Source: Klebsiella pneumoniae
GTDB lineage: Bacteria; Myxococcota_A; UBA796; SXON01
DNA: 64,000 bases
NCBI GenBank assembly: GCA_945862325.1
Contig: CAMAXZ010000002.1
Location: 124,001 to 188,000 of the forward strand
Direction: 5' to 3'
Below, piece after piece: positions 9,441 through 18,363 of this stretch (the first letter of the stretch is position 1; each line of letters starts with the position of its first letter). The position numbers and the translations under genes are program-made. The notes under the pieces were generated by a model. That model saw nothing but the letters and a program-made list of their open reading frames with translations. It did no database searches and had not been told where the DNA came from.

Positions 9441-11201
9441 GTGATCGACGTCACACGCGAAGCCCGAAGCCGGTTCGCCCCTGCGGCGCTGTGGTCGGTC
9501 ATCGCCGATACCAACATGCTCAACCGCGCGGCGGGCCTCGGCACCGTCCAGCTCACGCCCACGCGAGGCGCGTCGGCGGCCCGCTTCTTGGGGCGAGCGA
9601 GCATCGGCGGCATGACCGCCACGTACGAAGAGCTCCCCTTCGAGTGGGAGTACCCTCGGCGGGTCGTCTCCACGCGCCGCATGCTCGACGGGCCGATCAA
9701 GCTCCTGCGCACGACGTTCGCCCTCGAGCCGGACGGCGAGGGCTCGGTCGTGCGCACCCGCCTGGAGATCGAGCCTCGTTGGCGGATCCTCAGCTTTCTT
9801 TTAGCGTTTCAGGCGCCGTCCGCGGCCCAGAAGCTCGCCGACACCGTCTGTAGGCTCGGCGAAGGGGACGCAGAGCGGCGCGCCGGCGCCGTCGACGAGG
9901 TCGTGGTCCGCCGCGCGGCGGAGCTGCTGGTGGGCGACCCGGCGGCCCCGCACGCCGAGCGGCTCCTGTCGGTGGTCCGCGATGGAGACGATCTGATCGT
10001 CGCCCGCGTGAGGCCCTACGTCCTCGCCGACGAATGGGGCGTGTCGCGCACCGAGGTGCTCGCCACGTGCCTCTCGGCGGTCACCGCCGGCCTGCTCGAC
10101 CTCAAGTGGGAAGTGGTCTGCCCCGGATGCGTCAATCCGACCGAGCGCCTGCCGAGCCTTTCGGAGATCGGCGCCGAGGGCCGCTGCCACGTGTGTGACG
10201 TGGCGTTCGTGGTCGATTTCGACGGTGCGGTCGAAGCCACCTTCACCCCGTCTCCAGCGGCGCGGCGGGTCGAGGTCGGCCCCTGGTGCAGCGGCGGCCC
10301 GGCGCGCAGCCCGCACACGCTGACCCAGGCCCTACTCGCCGCGGGCGGCACGGCCCGCATGCCCGCGCCAGACCGGGAAGGCCACTACCGGCTGTTCATC
10401 CGCGGCGGGACCACCTGGCCGATCGAGTGTGTGCCGGACGCCCCCGCCGAGGCGGTGGCCGCGGGGCTCGGCGCGGTGCGCGTGGCGCCCGGGGGCACCG
10501 TCATCGTCGAGAACCCGAACGACGACAAGGAGATTCACGCGCGCCTGGAGCGCCTTCCCGACCGCTCTCAGGCCGCGACGGCTCGGGACGTCACCGCCAT
10601 GCCGACGTTCCGCGCCCGATTCTCGAGCGAGACGCTCCGCCCCGGCATCTCGTTGCGCGTCGCCCGGATGTCGCTGCTGTTCACCGACCTCGCCGCGTCG
10701 ACCGCGATGTACACCACGATGGGCGACGCCGCGGCGTACCGCGTCGTGAGCGACCACTTCGAAACCCTCCGCGCCGTGATCGACCGGAACCGCGGCGCGG
10801 TGGTGAAGACGATCGGCGATGCGATCATGGCGGCCTTCTCCGACGAGGACGACGCCCTGCGCGCCGGCGTGGAGAGCCTCGCGGCGGTGGAGGCGTGGCG
10901 ACAGGAGCGCGCCGAGCGGCGCGTCACCCACGTGAAGGTGGGGGTCTACGCGGGCCCCTGCTATGCGGTGCAGGCCAACGGCGTGCTGGATTATTTCGGC
11001 CAAACCGTCAACCTCGCGGCCCGGCTGCAAGGGCTCGCAGAAGCGGGCGAGCTCGTGGTGGAGGCGGGGGTGGCATACCGCGCCGCCCATACGGCGCCGG
11101 GCACCTCCCTCCGGGTGTCGGACCCGTTCCCCGCGACCCTGAAGGGCATCGGCGCGCCGGTTCCGGTAGTCCGGATTCGCCTCGCGTCTGTGACGGACTG
11201 A
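9441..11201 (+). CDS. Class III adenylate/guanylate cyclase with SRPBCC and DUF5939 regions
   Basis: A 586-residue soluble cyclase starting at GTG 9441. Residues 1-140 resemble an SRPBCC/START-like lipid-binding fold. A middle DUF5939-type region follows and includes a four-Cys knuckle (Cys 227/230 and 249/252), probably Zn-binding. The cyclase domain starts near residue 410: LLFTDLAAST gives the first metal Asp, VVKTIGDAIMAAF the second metal Asp with the purine-selecting Lys, DYFGQTVNLAARL the second selector Asp and the transition-state Asn and Arg. All catalytic residues seem present, so an active, probably cAMP-making enzyme acting as homodimer is expected. The signal sensed is unknown. 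Confidence 0.87.
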   Translation: MIDVTREARSRFAPAALWSVIADTNMLNRAAGLGTVQLTPTRGASAARFLGRASIGGMTATYEELPFEWEYPRRVVSTRRMLDGPIKLLRTTFALEPDGEGSVVRTRLEIEPRWRILSFLLAFQAPSAAQKLADTVCRLGEGDAERRAGAVDEVVVRRAAELLVGDPAAPHAERLLSVVRDGDDLIVARVRPYVLADEWGVSRTEVLATCLSAVTAGLLDLKWEVVCPGCVNPTERLPSLSEIGAEGRCHVCDVAFVVDFDGAVEATFTPSPAARRVEVGPWCSGGPARSPHTLTQALLAAGGTARMPAPDREGHYRLFIRGGTTWPIECVPDAPAEAVAAGLGAVRVAPGGTVIVENPNDDKEIHARLERLPDRSQAATARDVTAMPTFRARFSSETLRPGISLRVARMSLLFTDLAASTAMYTTMGDAAAYRVVSDHFETLRAVIDRNRGAVVKTIGDAIMAAFSDEDDALRAGVESLAAVEAWRQERAERRVTHVKVGVYAGPCYAVQANGVLDYFGQTVNLAARLQGLAEAGELVVEAGVAYRAAHTAPGTSLRVSDPFPATLKGIGAPVPVVRIRLASVTD

Positions 11202-11246
11202 TCGCGCGCACGGGTGTTACTGCGCCAGACTCTGCCGGAGGTCCGC

Positions 11247-13439
11247 ATGGCACGCATCGACGTCCCCACCTACGCCGACATGCCGGCGCCCACCGCCGAC
11301 GAGCTGCGCCTCGCCTACGAAGTCGGCGCGCGGTCCCGCAGCACGGAAGAGCACATCGTGCGGCTCGTCAGCCGTGGCGAGGTGAAATTCGCGATCTGGG
11401 GCCCGGGCGAAGAGGTTCACGGAGCGGCCACCGCGCTCGCCCTCTCGAAGGTGGTCACCCCCGCGAACTTCGGCATCGTTCCTCACTACCGCTCGGGCGC
11501 GCTGTGCTCGATGTGGACGCGGCTGCAGGGCTACACCGAGTTCACCCTCGACCTCCTGCGCCAGCAGTTCAGCCGCGACACCGACCGCATGTCCCGTGGC
11601 CGACAGATGGTCTACCACCTCGACATGTCCGAGTTCGGCATCCTTCCCGTGCAGTCGCCGGTCGGGATGCAGCTCGGCAAGGCCGCCGGCTACGCCATGG
11701 GCTTCAAGCTCAAGGGCGTCAAGAACGCGGTCACCATGGGCATCGTCGGCGACGGCACGACGGCCGAAGGCGACATGCACGACGCGATGACGGCGGCCAG
11801 CGTGTGGCAGATCCCGTTCCTGCTGCTCGTCACCGACAACCGCGTGGCGATCTCGACCCTCCCCGAAGAGGGCCGGGGCATCAAGGACTTCCGCGACTAC
11901 GCCGGCAGCTTCGGCGTCGCGAGCATCCAGTGCGACGGCCGGGACTTCGACGACACCTACCAGGCCACGTACCGCGCCGCCCGCTACGCGGCCGAAGAGA
12001 GCCGCCCGGTCCTCATCCACGCCCACGAGCTCCCGCGCTTCAACGGCCACTCCTCCGCGGCCGACGTCACGTACGACCTCACCCAGGACGACCCGCTGAT
12101 TCGCTTCGGCTGGCGCCTCGTCGCCGAAGGTCACCTCGCCGACCGCGACGTCCTGCGTCGCGTGAAGGGCGAGGGCCGTGACTTCTTCGCCCACCACGAG
12201 CTCGGCAACGTGATGGGGCGGCAGGACGAGGAGGTGCGGGCCATGATCGACCAGGTCCGCGAGGAGCCGGAGCCCCCCGCCGAGAGCATCCACGACTTCA
12301 TCCGCGCGCCGTTCCCGGAGATCGCGGAGCCCCCCCAGTCCGGTCAGACCGTCATCACCTACGCGGGGGCCATCCGCGCCGCGATCAAGAACATCGTCGA
12401 GCGCCACAACGGCGCGCTCTGGGGCGAGGACGTCGGGCGCCTCGGCGGCGTCATGACCGCGACGGCCGGCCTGAAGAAGCGCTTCCCCGATCGCATCATC
12501 GACGCGCCGTTGAACGAGCCGCTGATCGTCGGCACCGGCTGCGGCCTCGGCCTCCACAAGGACATGGTGGCGCTCCCGGAGATCCAGTTCGGCGACTACT
12601 CGCTCAACTGCCTCCACTGGCTCGTGCACATGGGCAACCTCTACTGGTGCACCTACGGAAAGTCGAACTTCGCCACGATCGTCCGCATGCCGGTCGACCC
12701 CTTCGGCGGCGGCGCCGTCTACCACTCGATGAGCGTCGACGGCTACTTCACGCCCATCCCCGGCCTCACCATCGTGATGCCCTCGACCAGCTTCGATGCC
12801 TACGGACTGCTGATGGCCGCGGCTCGCTACCGCGGGCCGGTCGTGGTGCTCGAGCCGAAGTGGATGTACCGCCAGACCCTCGGCCCGGCGTTCCCTGGCG
12901 AGCCCACGGACGCCGAGGGCCAGCTCGCACTGAAGAAGGCGCAGATGCGCGCCGAGGTCCCCGAGATCGACCCGGACCTCGCCGTGCCGCTCGGGCGAGC
13001 GGCGGTGCGGCGCGCCGGCCGGGACATCACCCTCGTCGCGTGGGGGCGCGCGGTCTGGACCGCCATGAAGGCCGCGGAGAACCTCGCGAAGGTGGGGATC
13101 GACCTCGAGGTCATCGATCTGCGCACGCTCGTGCCGCCCGACATGGACACCGTGTGTGCCAGCATCGGGCGCACGGGCCGGCTCATCGTCGCGGCGGAAG
13201 ATCGCAATTTCGGCGGGTTCGTGCGGCAGATCCAGGGAGACTGCGTGGAGCGGTTCCCCGGGCTGCCGTCGCGCGCGCTCGGCCAGAAGTACATCCCGGG
13301 CATCGCGCAGTCCCTCGCGCTCGAAGAAGCCACGGTCCTCACGCACCACGACATCGAGAGCGCCGCGTCGCAGCTCGTCGGCCAGCGCATCGGCGTCTCG
13401 CGGACCGTCGAGGTTGCCCCTCGGTACTTCCTCGTCTGA
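11247..13439 (+). CDS. Fused alpha-beta 2-oxoacid dehydrogenase E1 component
   Basis: A 730-residue thiamine-diphosphate enzyme joining E1 alpha (about 1-340) and E1 beta (about 370-730) in one chain. The ThDP motif GDGTTAEGDMHDAM...LLLVTDN lies near 168-198. The beta half shows GEDVGRLGGVMTATAGL, NEPLIVGTGCGLGL, and the late Rossmann part VIDLRTLVPPDMDTV. The family decarboxylates branched-chain or related 2-oxoacids and passes the acyl group to an E2 lipoyl protein. Neither E2 nor E3 is in this window. The start is ATG 11247 with GGAGG ending 5 nt before it. Confidence 0.9.
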   Translation: MARIDVPTYADMPAPTADELRLAYEVGARSRSTEEHIVRLVSRGEVKFAIWGPGEEVHGAATALALSKVVTPANFGIVPHYRSGALCSMWTRLQGYTEFTLDLLRQQFSRDTDRMSRGRQMVYHLDMSEFGILPVQSPVGMQLGKAAGYAMGFKLKGVKNAVTMGIVGDGTTAEGDMHDAMTAASVWQIPFLLLVTDNRVAISTLPEEGRGIKDFRDYAGSFGVASIQCDGRDFDDTYQATYRAARYAAEESRPVLIHAHELPRFNGHSSAADVTYDLTQDDPLIRFGWRLVAEGHLADRDVLRRVKGEGRDFFAHHELGNVMGRQDEEVRAMIDQVREEPEPPAESIHDFIRAPFPEIAEPPQSGQTVITYAGAIRAAIKNIVERHNGALWGEDVGRLGGVMTATAGLKKRFPDRIIDAPLNEPLIVGTGCGLGLHKDMVALPEIQFGDYSLNCLHWLVHMGNLYWCTYGKSNFATIVRMPVDPFGGGAVYHSMSVDGYFTPIPGLTIVMPSTSFDAYGLLMAAARYRGPVVVLEPKWMYRQTLGPAFPGEPTDAEGQLALKKAQMRAEVPEIDPDLAVPLGRAAVRRAGRDITLVAWGRAVWTAMKAAENLAKVGIDLEVIDLRTLVPPDMDTVCASIGRTGRLIVAAEDRNFGGFVRQIQGDCVERFPGLPSRALGQKYIPGIAQSLALEEATVLTHHDIESAASQLVGQRIGVSRTVEVAPRYFLV

Positions 13440-13511
13440 AGGCCCCGCCGTCCGCAAGCGGCGATCGACGGACCCGGCGTCGTTTCCGCGCGGTCACACG
13501 ACGCCGATAGC

Positions 13512-15710
13512 ATGCCGCGCATGACGCCCCCCGACGACGACCCCACGCGCAACCCCAGCGCCGCGGCCACCTTCGATGCGGTCGTGGCCGAGCGCCTCTC
13601 CCGCCGCGACGTGCTGGCCGGCGGCCTCGCGTCGATGTTCCTCGGCGGATGGCTGAGCGCCTGCGCGCGGCGGCCGACGGCCGACCCCCAACGACCGCCC
13701 TCGCCGGAGCCGGCGCGCACGGCACCCACGGCGCCGCGCCTCGGGTTCGCGGCGGTGCCCAAGGGCCGCGCGGACGCGGTCGTCGTGCCCCGCGGCTACC
13801 GCGTGACGGTTGTCTGCCGCACCGGCGACCCGCTCACCACCGCCGTCGGCGCCTACGCGAACGACGGCACCGACGACGCCGAGAGCTTTACGACGCGCGC
13901 CGGCGATCACGCCGACGGCATGCACTTCTTCGGCCTCGGCGCCGACGGGCGCCACGACGCGACGGTGTCGGCGGCGGGGCTGCTCGCCTGCAACCACGAG
14001 TCGATCACGCCGAACTACCTGCACGTCAACGGGCCGACGTACACCGGGCGGCCCCCCGCCGCGATCCGCACGGTCGCGAGCGAAGTGGTGAAGGAGATCC
14101 TCTGCCACGGCGTGAGCATCCTCACCGTGCGCCGCGGGGACGCCGGCTTCTACGTCGACGCCGCCTCCACCTTCAACCGGCGCGTGACCCCCGAGACGCC
14201 CACGGAGGTCCGCGGCCCCGCCGCCGGGTCGATGTACCTCGTCACGCGCTACTCGCCCGACGGCACGAAATGCAGGGGCACCCTCAATAACTGCGCGAAC
14301 GGCCAGACCCCCTGGGGAACCTACCTCACGTGCGAGGAGAACTGGTCGAACTACTTCCGTCGCGGAGCCGCGGACGACGCGCGGCGCACCGAACGGGAGC
14401 GCACGGCGTTCGCCCGCTACGGCGTCGGGCCGACCGACCGGGTCGCGTGGTCGTCGGTGGAAGGGGTGGACCCCGAGGGGCGATTCGCCCGTTGGAACGT
14501 CGAGCATACGGGCAAGAGCATCGACGGCTCCGACGACTTCCGCAACGAGGCGAACACCTTCGGGTGGATCGTCGAGATCGACCCCTTCGCGCCGACGAGC
14601 GCGCCGCGCAAGCGCACCGCGCTCGGGCGCTTCGCCCACGAGGCGTGTACTCCGGCCCCCGCGGTGCCCGGAGAGCCGCTGGTCTGGTACATGGGCTGCG
14701 ACGCGCGCAACGAGTACATCTACAAGTTCGTCTCGAAGAAGGTTTGGGATCCGGCAGACGCGAACGGCGGCCTGGACGCCGGCGACCGCTACATGGACGA
14801 AGGCACCCTCTACGTCGCGCGATTCGACGCGGACGGCACCGGGACCTGGCTCGAGCTCAGCTTCGGGCTCAACGGCATCACGGTCGACAACACGACGTAC
14901 TCGTTCACCGACCAGGCAGACGTCGTCGTCCACGCGCGCCTCGCCGCGGACGCGGCCGGGGCGACGCCGATGGACCGCCCGGAGTGGTGCGCGGTGAACC
15001 CGGTGAACGGCGACGTGTACGTCACCCTCACGAACACCAACGCGAAGGCCCGCCCGATCGACAAGGTCGACGCCGCGAATCCGCGCCACTACGCCGACGG
15101 CGTCGGCAACGCGGGGAACCCGAACGGGCACATCGTGCGCTTCGCCGAGGCCGGCGGCGGCCACGCGGCGAGCCGATTCACGTGGGACATCTACCTCTTT
15201 GGCGCGCGTGCCACCGCGGAGGAGGACGTGAACCTCTCGGGGCTCACGCACGAGAACGACCTCTCGAGCCCCGACGGGTGCCGGTTCAGTAGGGCGAACC
15301 CGGGGTTGTTGTGGATCCAGACGGACGACACGGCGATGTTGGACACGACGAACTGTATGCTGCTCGCCGCGCTGCCCGGTCAGGTCGGCGACGGCGGCAC
15401 GCGCACCGTGCGCAATCGACGCGACGGAGCGAGCTCGGAGGTCGTGACGCCGGTGGGCGCCGCGCCGGGCGCCGAAGGGCTCCGCCGGTTCCTCGTCGGC
15501 CCGAACGAGAGCGAGATCACGGGCATCGCGGAGACCCCCGACGGGCGCACCCTGTTCGTGAACATCCAGCATCCCGGCGAGGACACCATCCCGAACTTCG
15601 CTGATCCGACCTCGTTCGGCAGCCACTGGCCCGACGGCGGGGCCGCGCGCCCGCGCTCTGCGACGATCGCCATCGAGCGCGTGGACGGCGGGCCCGTCGG
15701 CCTCACCTGA
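13512..15710 (+). CDS. PhoX-family (DUF839) Tat-exported phosphatase
   Basis: A 732-residue protein from ATG 13512; the ATG at 13521 is an alternative and lies 10 nt after GATAG. Residues about 29-50 hold a Tat signal, LSRRDVLAGGLASMFLGGW. The mature part has the PhoX fingerprint LLACNHESITPNY, where Cys and Glu bind the Fe-Ca cluster, LTCEENWSNYF, and a C-terminal PDGRTLFVNIQHPGE. PhoX is a Ca/Fe-dependent alkaline phosphatase that releases phosphate from esters outside the cytoplasmic membrane. Transcription meets the convergent QueG-like gene, with an 8-bp overlap of the two 3' ends. Confidence 0.9.
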   Translation: MPRMTPPDDDPTRNPSAAATFDAVVAERLSRRDVLAGGLASMFLGGWLSACARRPTADPQRPPSPEPARTAPTAPRLGFAAVPKGRADAVVVPRGYRVTVVCRTGDPLTTAVGAYANDGTDDAESFTTRAGDHADGMHFFGLGADGRHDATVSAAGLLACNHESITPNYLHVNGPTYTGRPPAAIRTVASEVVKEILCHGVSILTVRRGDAGFYVDAASTFNRRVTPETPTEVRGPAAGSMYLVTRYSPDGTKCRGTLNNCANGQTPWGTYLTCEENWSNYFRRGAADDARRTERERTAFARYGVGPTDRVAWSSVEGVDPEGRFARWNVEHTGKSIDGSDDFRNEANTFGWIVEIDPFAPTSAPRKRTALGRFAHEACTPAPAVPGEPLVWYMGCDARNEYIYKFVSKKVWDPADANGGLDAGDRYMDEGTLYVARFDADGTGTWLELSFGLNGITVDNTTYSFTDQADVVVHARLAADAAGATPMDRPEWCAVNPVNGDVYVTLTNTNAKARPIDKVDAANPRHYADGVGNAGNPNGHIVRFAEAGGGHAASRFTWDIYLFGARATAEEDVNLSGLTHENDLSSPDGCRFSRANPGLLWIQTDDTAMLDTTNCMLLAALPGQVGDGGTRTVRNRRDGASSEVVTPVGAAPGAEGLRRFLVGPNESEITGIAETPDGRTLFVNIQHPGEDTIPNFADPTSFGSHWPDGGAARPRSATIAIERVDGGPVGLT

Positions 15711-16515
15711 CGCGCGCGCGCCAGTCCGCCCAGTGCGGGCCGTCGCCCTCGTAGGGGTCGGGCGCCGCGGGGGCCCGACGCCGGAGCGCGCGCCGACCGC
15801 CGAGGCGGTCATAGTGGTAGCCGAGCTGCTCGTCGCCGTACCGGTGCGCCGCGCCCTCGGGGCAGGCCACGCGGGCGTGGCAGGTCCGCGCGCACGCCGT
15901 CGACACCACGTGAAAGGCCGTGCACGCATCGACGTTCCACGCGCCGTCGGGGAATGCCGCCCCCGGGCAGGCCTCCACGCACGGCCGCGCGCACGTGTCG
16001 CATGGCACCGCGCGCGGCGGCGGGACCACCGGCAGCACCTCGTCCACGAACGCGGCGGCGCGGAGCCCGACCCACGGGCCGAACTCCGGGTGGAGCAGGA
16101 GCCCGAGGCGGCTGCGCACCCCGAGCCCGGCGAGCGCGGCGAGGCGGCGGAAGTCGAGGTGGATCTCCGACTCCGCAGCCGCGAAGAACCACGCGCGCGC
16201 GCCACCGGCGTCGTCATCCGCCGCGCGCACGCGGGCCGCGCACCATGCGTCGAAGGGGTGGCGGTGGCCGACGAGCACCGCCGCGTCGCGCTCTAGGTCG
16301 GCCACGAACGCGGACCACGCCGCGCGGCCCCCGTTCGCAACGACCACGATCGAGCGTGCGCCCGGGGCGACCACCGCCGAGCGATGCCGCTCCGGCGCGG
16401 CCGCGTCCCAGGCCGCCACGTCGGCGACGCCGATCAGGTTCAGGCCCGCCGGCGCGAGGGACGCCGTGAGGCGCACGAGGGAGAAGGCGGGCTTCACTGC
16501 TTCGCGGCCGGCCAT
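15703..16515 (-). CDS. QueG-like 4Fe-4S protein
   Basis: A 270-residue protein from ATG 16515 (a TTG at 16554 is in frame). The C-terminal half has an Fe-S arrangement CDTCARPCVEACPGAAF followed by distal Cys residues (CTAFHVVSTACARTC, ACPEGA), like the ferredoxin part of epoxyqueuosine reductase QueG and reductive-dehalogenase relatives. The N-terminal half (SIVVVANGGRAAWSAF, HPFDAWCAARV) is shorter and diverged from bona fide QueG, and the Asp-containing active-site loop is not obvious. Cobalamin binding is possible but not demonstrated. Confidence 0.62.
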   Translation of the reverse strand: MAGREAVKPAFSLVRLTASLAPAGLNLIGVADVAAWDAAAPERHRSAVVAPGARSIVVVANGGRAAWSAFVADLERDAAVLVGHRHPFDAWCAARVRAADDDAGGARAWFFAAAESEIHLDFRRLAALAGLGVRSRLGLLLHPEFGPWVGLRAAAFVDEVLPVVPPPRAVPCDTCARPCVEACPGAAFPDGAWNVDACTAFHVVSTACARTCHARVACPEGAAHRYGDEQLGYHYDRLGGRRALRRRAPAAPDPYEGDGPHWADWRARVR

Positions 16516-16604
16516 TTGGCCCGCGTATCGCGCGGGAACGCGACGAGCGTGCAACGACCTCGCCCACCGCCCACACCCGCCCGTCCGTCGCGCTAGCGAG
16601 CGAC

Positions 16605-17402
16605 ATGATCGCGCTCTTCCTCGTCTCCGGCGCGCTCGCGTGGGGCCAGACCGGCCACCGCGCTGTCGGCCTCATCGCGGAGCGCCACGCCGCGCCCGCC
16701 ACGCTTCGCGCCCTCCGCGCCCTCATGGGCGACGAGTCCCTGGCGCGCGCGGCCACCTGGCCCGACGAGAAGCGCTCCGACGCCGTGTGGACGGCCGCGA
16801 ACCCCGACGCCTGGCGCGACCACTTCATCAACGCCGAGCCGGACGGGACGCTCGCGGCGTCGCAGGACGCGCAGCCGCGCAACATCTGGACCGCGCTCGA
16901 GCGCTGGGAGGCCGTGCTCGCCGACCCCGGCCAGCCCGCCGACGCCCGCCGCGACGCCGTTCGGTGGCTCGCGCACCTCGTCGGCGACGCCCACCAGCCG
17001 TTGCACGCCGGCCGCGAGAGTGACCGCGGCGGAAACACTGTTGACGTGCGCTGGTTCGGCACCGCCACCAACCTCCACGCGCTCTGGGACGAGCACCTCA
17101 TCGCGCACACGGCGTTGAGCTACACCGAGCTCGTCGCGTTCATCGACCACCCGAGCCCCGCGGAAGTAGCGGCCTGGCGTGCGGGCACCGCCGGAGACTG
17201 GCTCGCCGAGAGCCGCGCCCTGCTCCCGGCGCTCTACGAGGTTGGGGAGCCCGCGAACCCGGCGTACGCCTACCACTTCGCGCACTGGCCCACCGTCGAG
17301 CGTCGACTCGTCCAGGCCGGCGTGCGCCTCGCCGCCACGCTCGACCGTGCGCTCGGCCGCCGCGCGGCGGTCAGCGCTCCGCGGCGGCCCGCAGCGCGGT
17401 GA
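16605..17402 (+). CDS. S1/P1-type nuclease
   Basis: A 265-residue secreted nuclease. The short signal MIALFLVSGALA should be cut before WGQTGH, giving the mature N-terminal Trp that binds Zn in this family. Other Zn ligands are in HRAVGLIAERH, WPDEKR, HFINAEPD, WLAHLVGDAHQPLHAGRESDRGGN and NLHALWDEHLI. These trinuclear Zn enzymes cleave single-stranded nucleic acid and remove 3'-phosphates. The 3' end overlaps the convergent K+ channel gene by 32 bp. GCTAG lies 8 nt before the ATG. Confidence 0.92.
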   Translation: MIALFLVSGALAWGQTGHRAVGLIAERHAAPATLRALRALMGDESLARAATWPDEKRSDAVWTAANPDAWRDHFINAEPDGTLAASQDAQPRNIWTALERWEAVLADPGQPADARRDAVRWLAHLVGDAHQPLHAGRESDRGGNTVDVRWFGTATNLHALWDEHLIAHTALSYTELVAFIDHPSPAEVAAWRAGTAGDWLAESRALLPALYEVGEPANPAYAYHFAHWPTVERRLVQAGVRLAATLDRALGRRAAVSAPRRPAAR

Positions 17403-18360
17403 TCGCGGCGCGGTTTCCGACGACGACCAGGACGTCGCCCATGGACACCACGAAGTCGGGCCCCGGCGTGCCGACGAACGCGTGGTCGACGCGGTGGACC
17501 GCCACGACGAGAGCGCCAAACCGGCGTCGGATCTGCGTTTCGGACAGCGCGCCGCACAGCGACGCGCTGCGTACCGCGACGTCTTCGACCCCAAACTCTT
17601 CCTGAGACCGCGCGAGCGCGATCGACACGAACGTCGCGGAGGACGGGCGGAGGAGGTTGTTGGCGATCGTCGTGCCGCCGATGGCGTGAGGGCTAACCAC
17701 GGCGTCCGCCCCCGCGCGCAGGGCCTTCGGCGCGGCGTCCTGGTGGTCGACCCGGGCGAGGATGCGGATGCCCGGGCTGAGCTGGCGCGCGGACAGGGTG
17801 ACGAAGATGTTGACGGCGTCGGAGGCGGTGGCGACGGCGAGCCCGCTCGCCCGCTCGACGCCAGCCCGCCGGAGCAACGCGTCGTTCGTCGCGTCTCCGA
17901 CGAGGGGCACGGCGCCGAGCGCGTGCGCGTCGTCCTCGATCGTCGGATCGAGGTCGATGACGACCACCGCCATGCCCGCGTGCCGCAGGTCAGCGGCGAC
18001 CTCGCGCCCGGTGCGCCCGAAGCCGGCGACGATGAAGTGTTTACGAAGCCCGTCGAGCAAGCGCGCCCTCCGATCGCGCTCGATGTCCGCGGCGAGCGCG
18101 CCGCTGAGCGCGTACCCCGTCGCGTCCGTGACGGCCCATGACGCCACGCTCAGTCCGAGGGCGAGGAGCACCAGGGTGAACACCCGCCCGATGTCGGAGA
18201 GGGGGTGGATCTCGCCGTAGCCGATCGTCGTCAGCGAGATCGCGACCATCCACACCGACTCGAGCCACGACCACCCTTCGATGACGCGGTAGCCGAGTGT
18301 GCCCACGACGAACACAGCGGCGAGCGTGAGCAGCGGGCCGCGCAGACGTCGGACGAGCAC
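17371..18360 (-). CDS. TrkA-N/RCK potassium channel
   Basis: A 329-residue two-helix K+ channel from GTG 18360. Segments: TM1 (about 10-25), pore helix and filter AISLTTIGYGEIHPL, TM2 VFTLVLLALGLSVASWAV. The cytosolic part is an RCK domain with Rossmann motif IVAGFGRTGREVAADL and a TrkA-C-like tail (about 245-325). TIGYGE replaces the more usual TVGYGD but is common in prokaryotic channels. It lies 3 bp after the sulfatase gene and is probably co-transcribed with it. Confidence 0.9.
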   Translation of the reverse strand: MLVRRLRGPLLTLAAVFVVGTLGYRVIEGWSWLESVWMVAISLTTIGYGEIHPLSDIGRVFTLVLLALGLSVASWAVTDATGYALSGALAADIERDRRARLLDGLRKHFIVAGFGRTGREVAADLRHAGMAVVVIDLDPTIEDDAHALGAVPLVGDATNDALLRRAGVERASGLAVATASDAVNIFVTLSARQLSPGIRILARVDHQDAAPKALRAGADAVVSPHAIGGTTIANNLLRPSSATFVSIALARSQEEFGVEDVAVRSASLCGALSETQIRRRFGALVVAVHRVDHAFVGTPGPDFVVSMGDVLVVVGNRAAITALRAAAER

Positions 18361-18363
18361 GCC

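Noticed and set aside
11217..13457. A 746-codon open frame antisense to the E1 gene
   Set aside because: Its His/Arg/Asp-rich sequence is typical of the complement of GC-rich codons; the plus strand encodes a clear enzyme.
13440..13511. Hairpin-like repeats after the E1 gene as terminator
   Set aside because: Only short interrupted pairings, no U tract.
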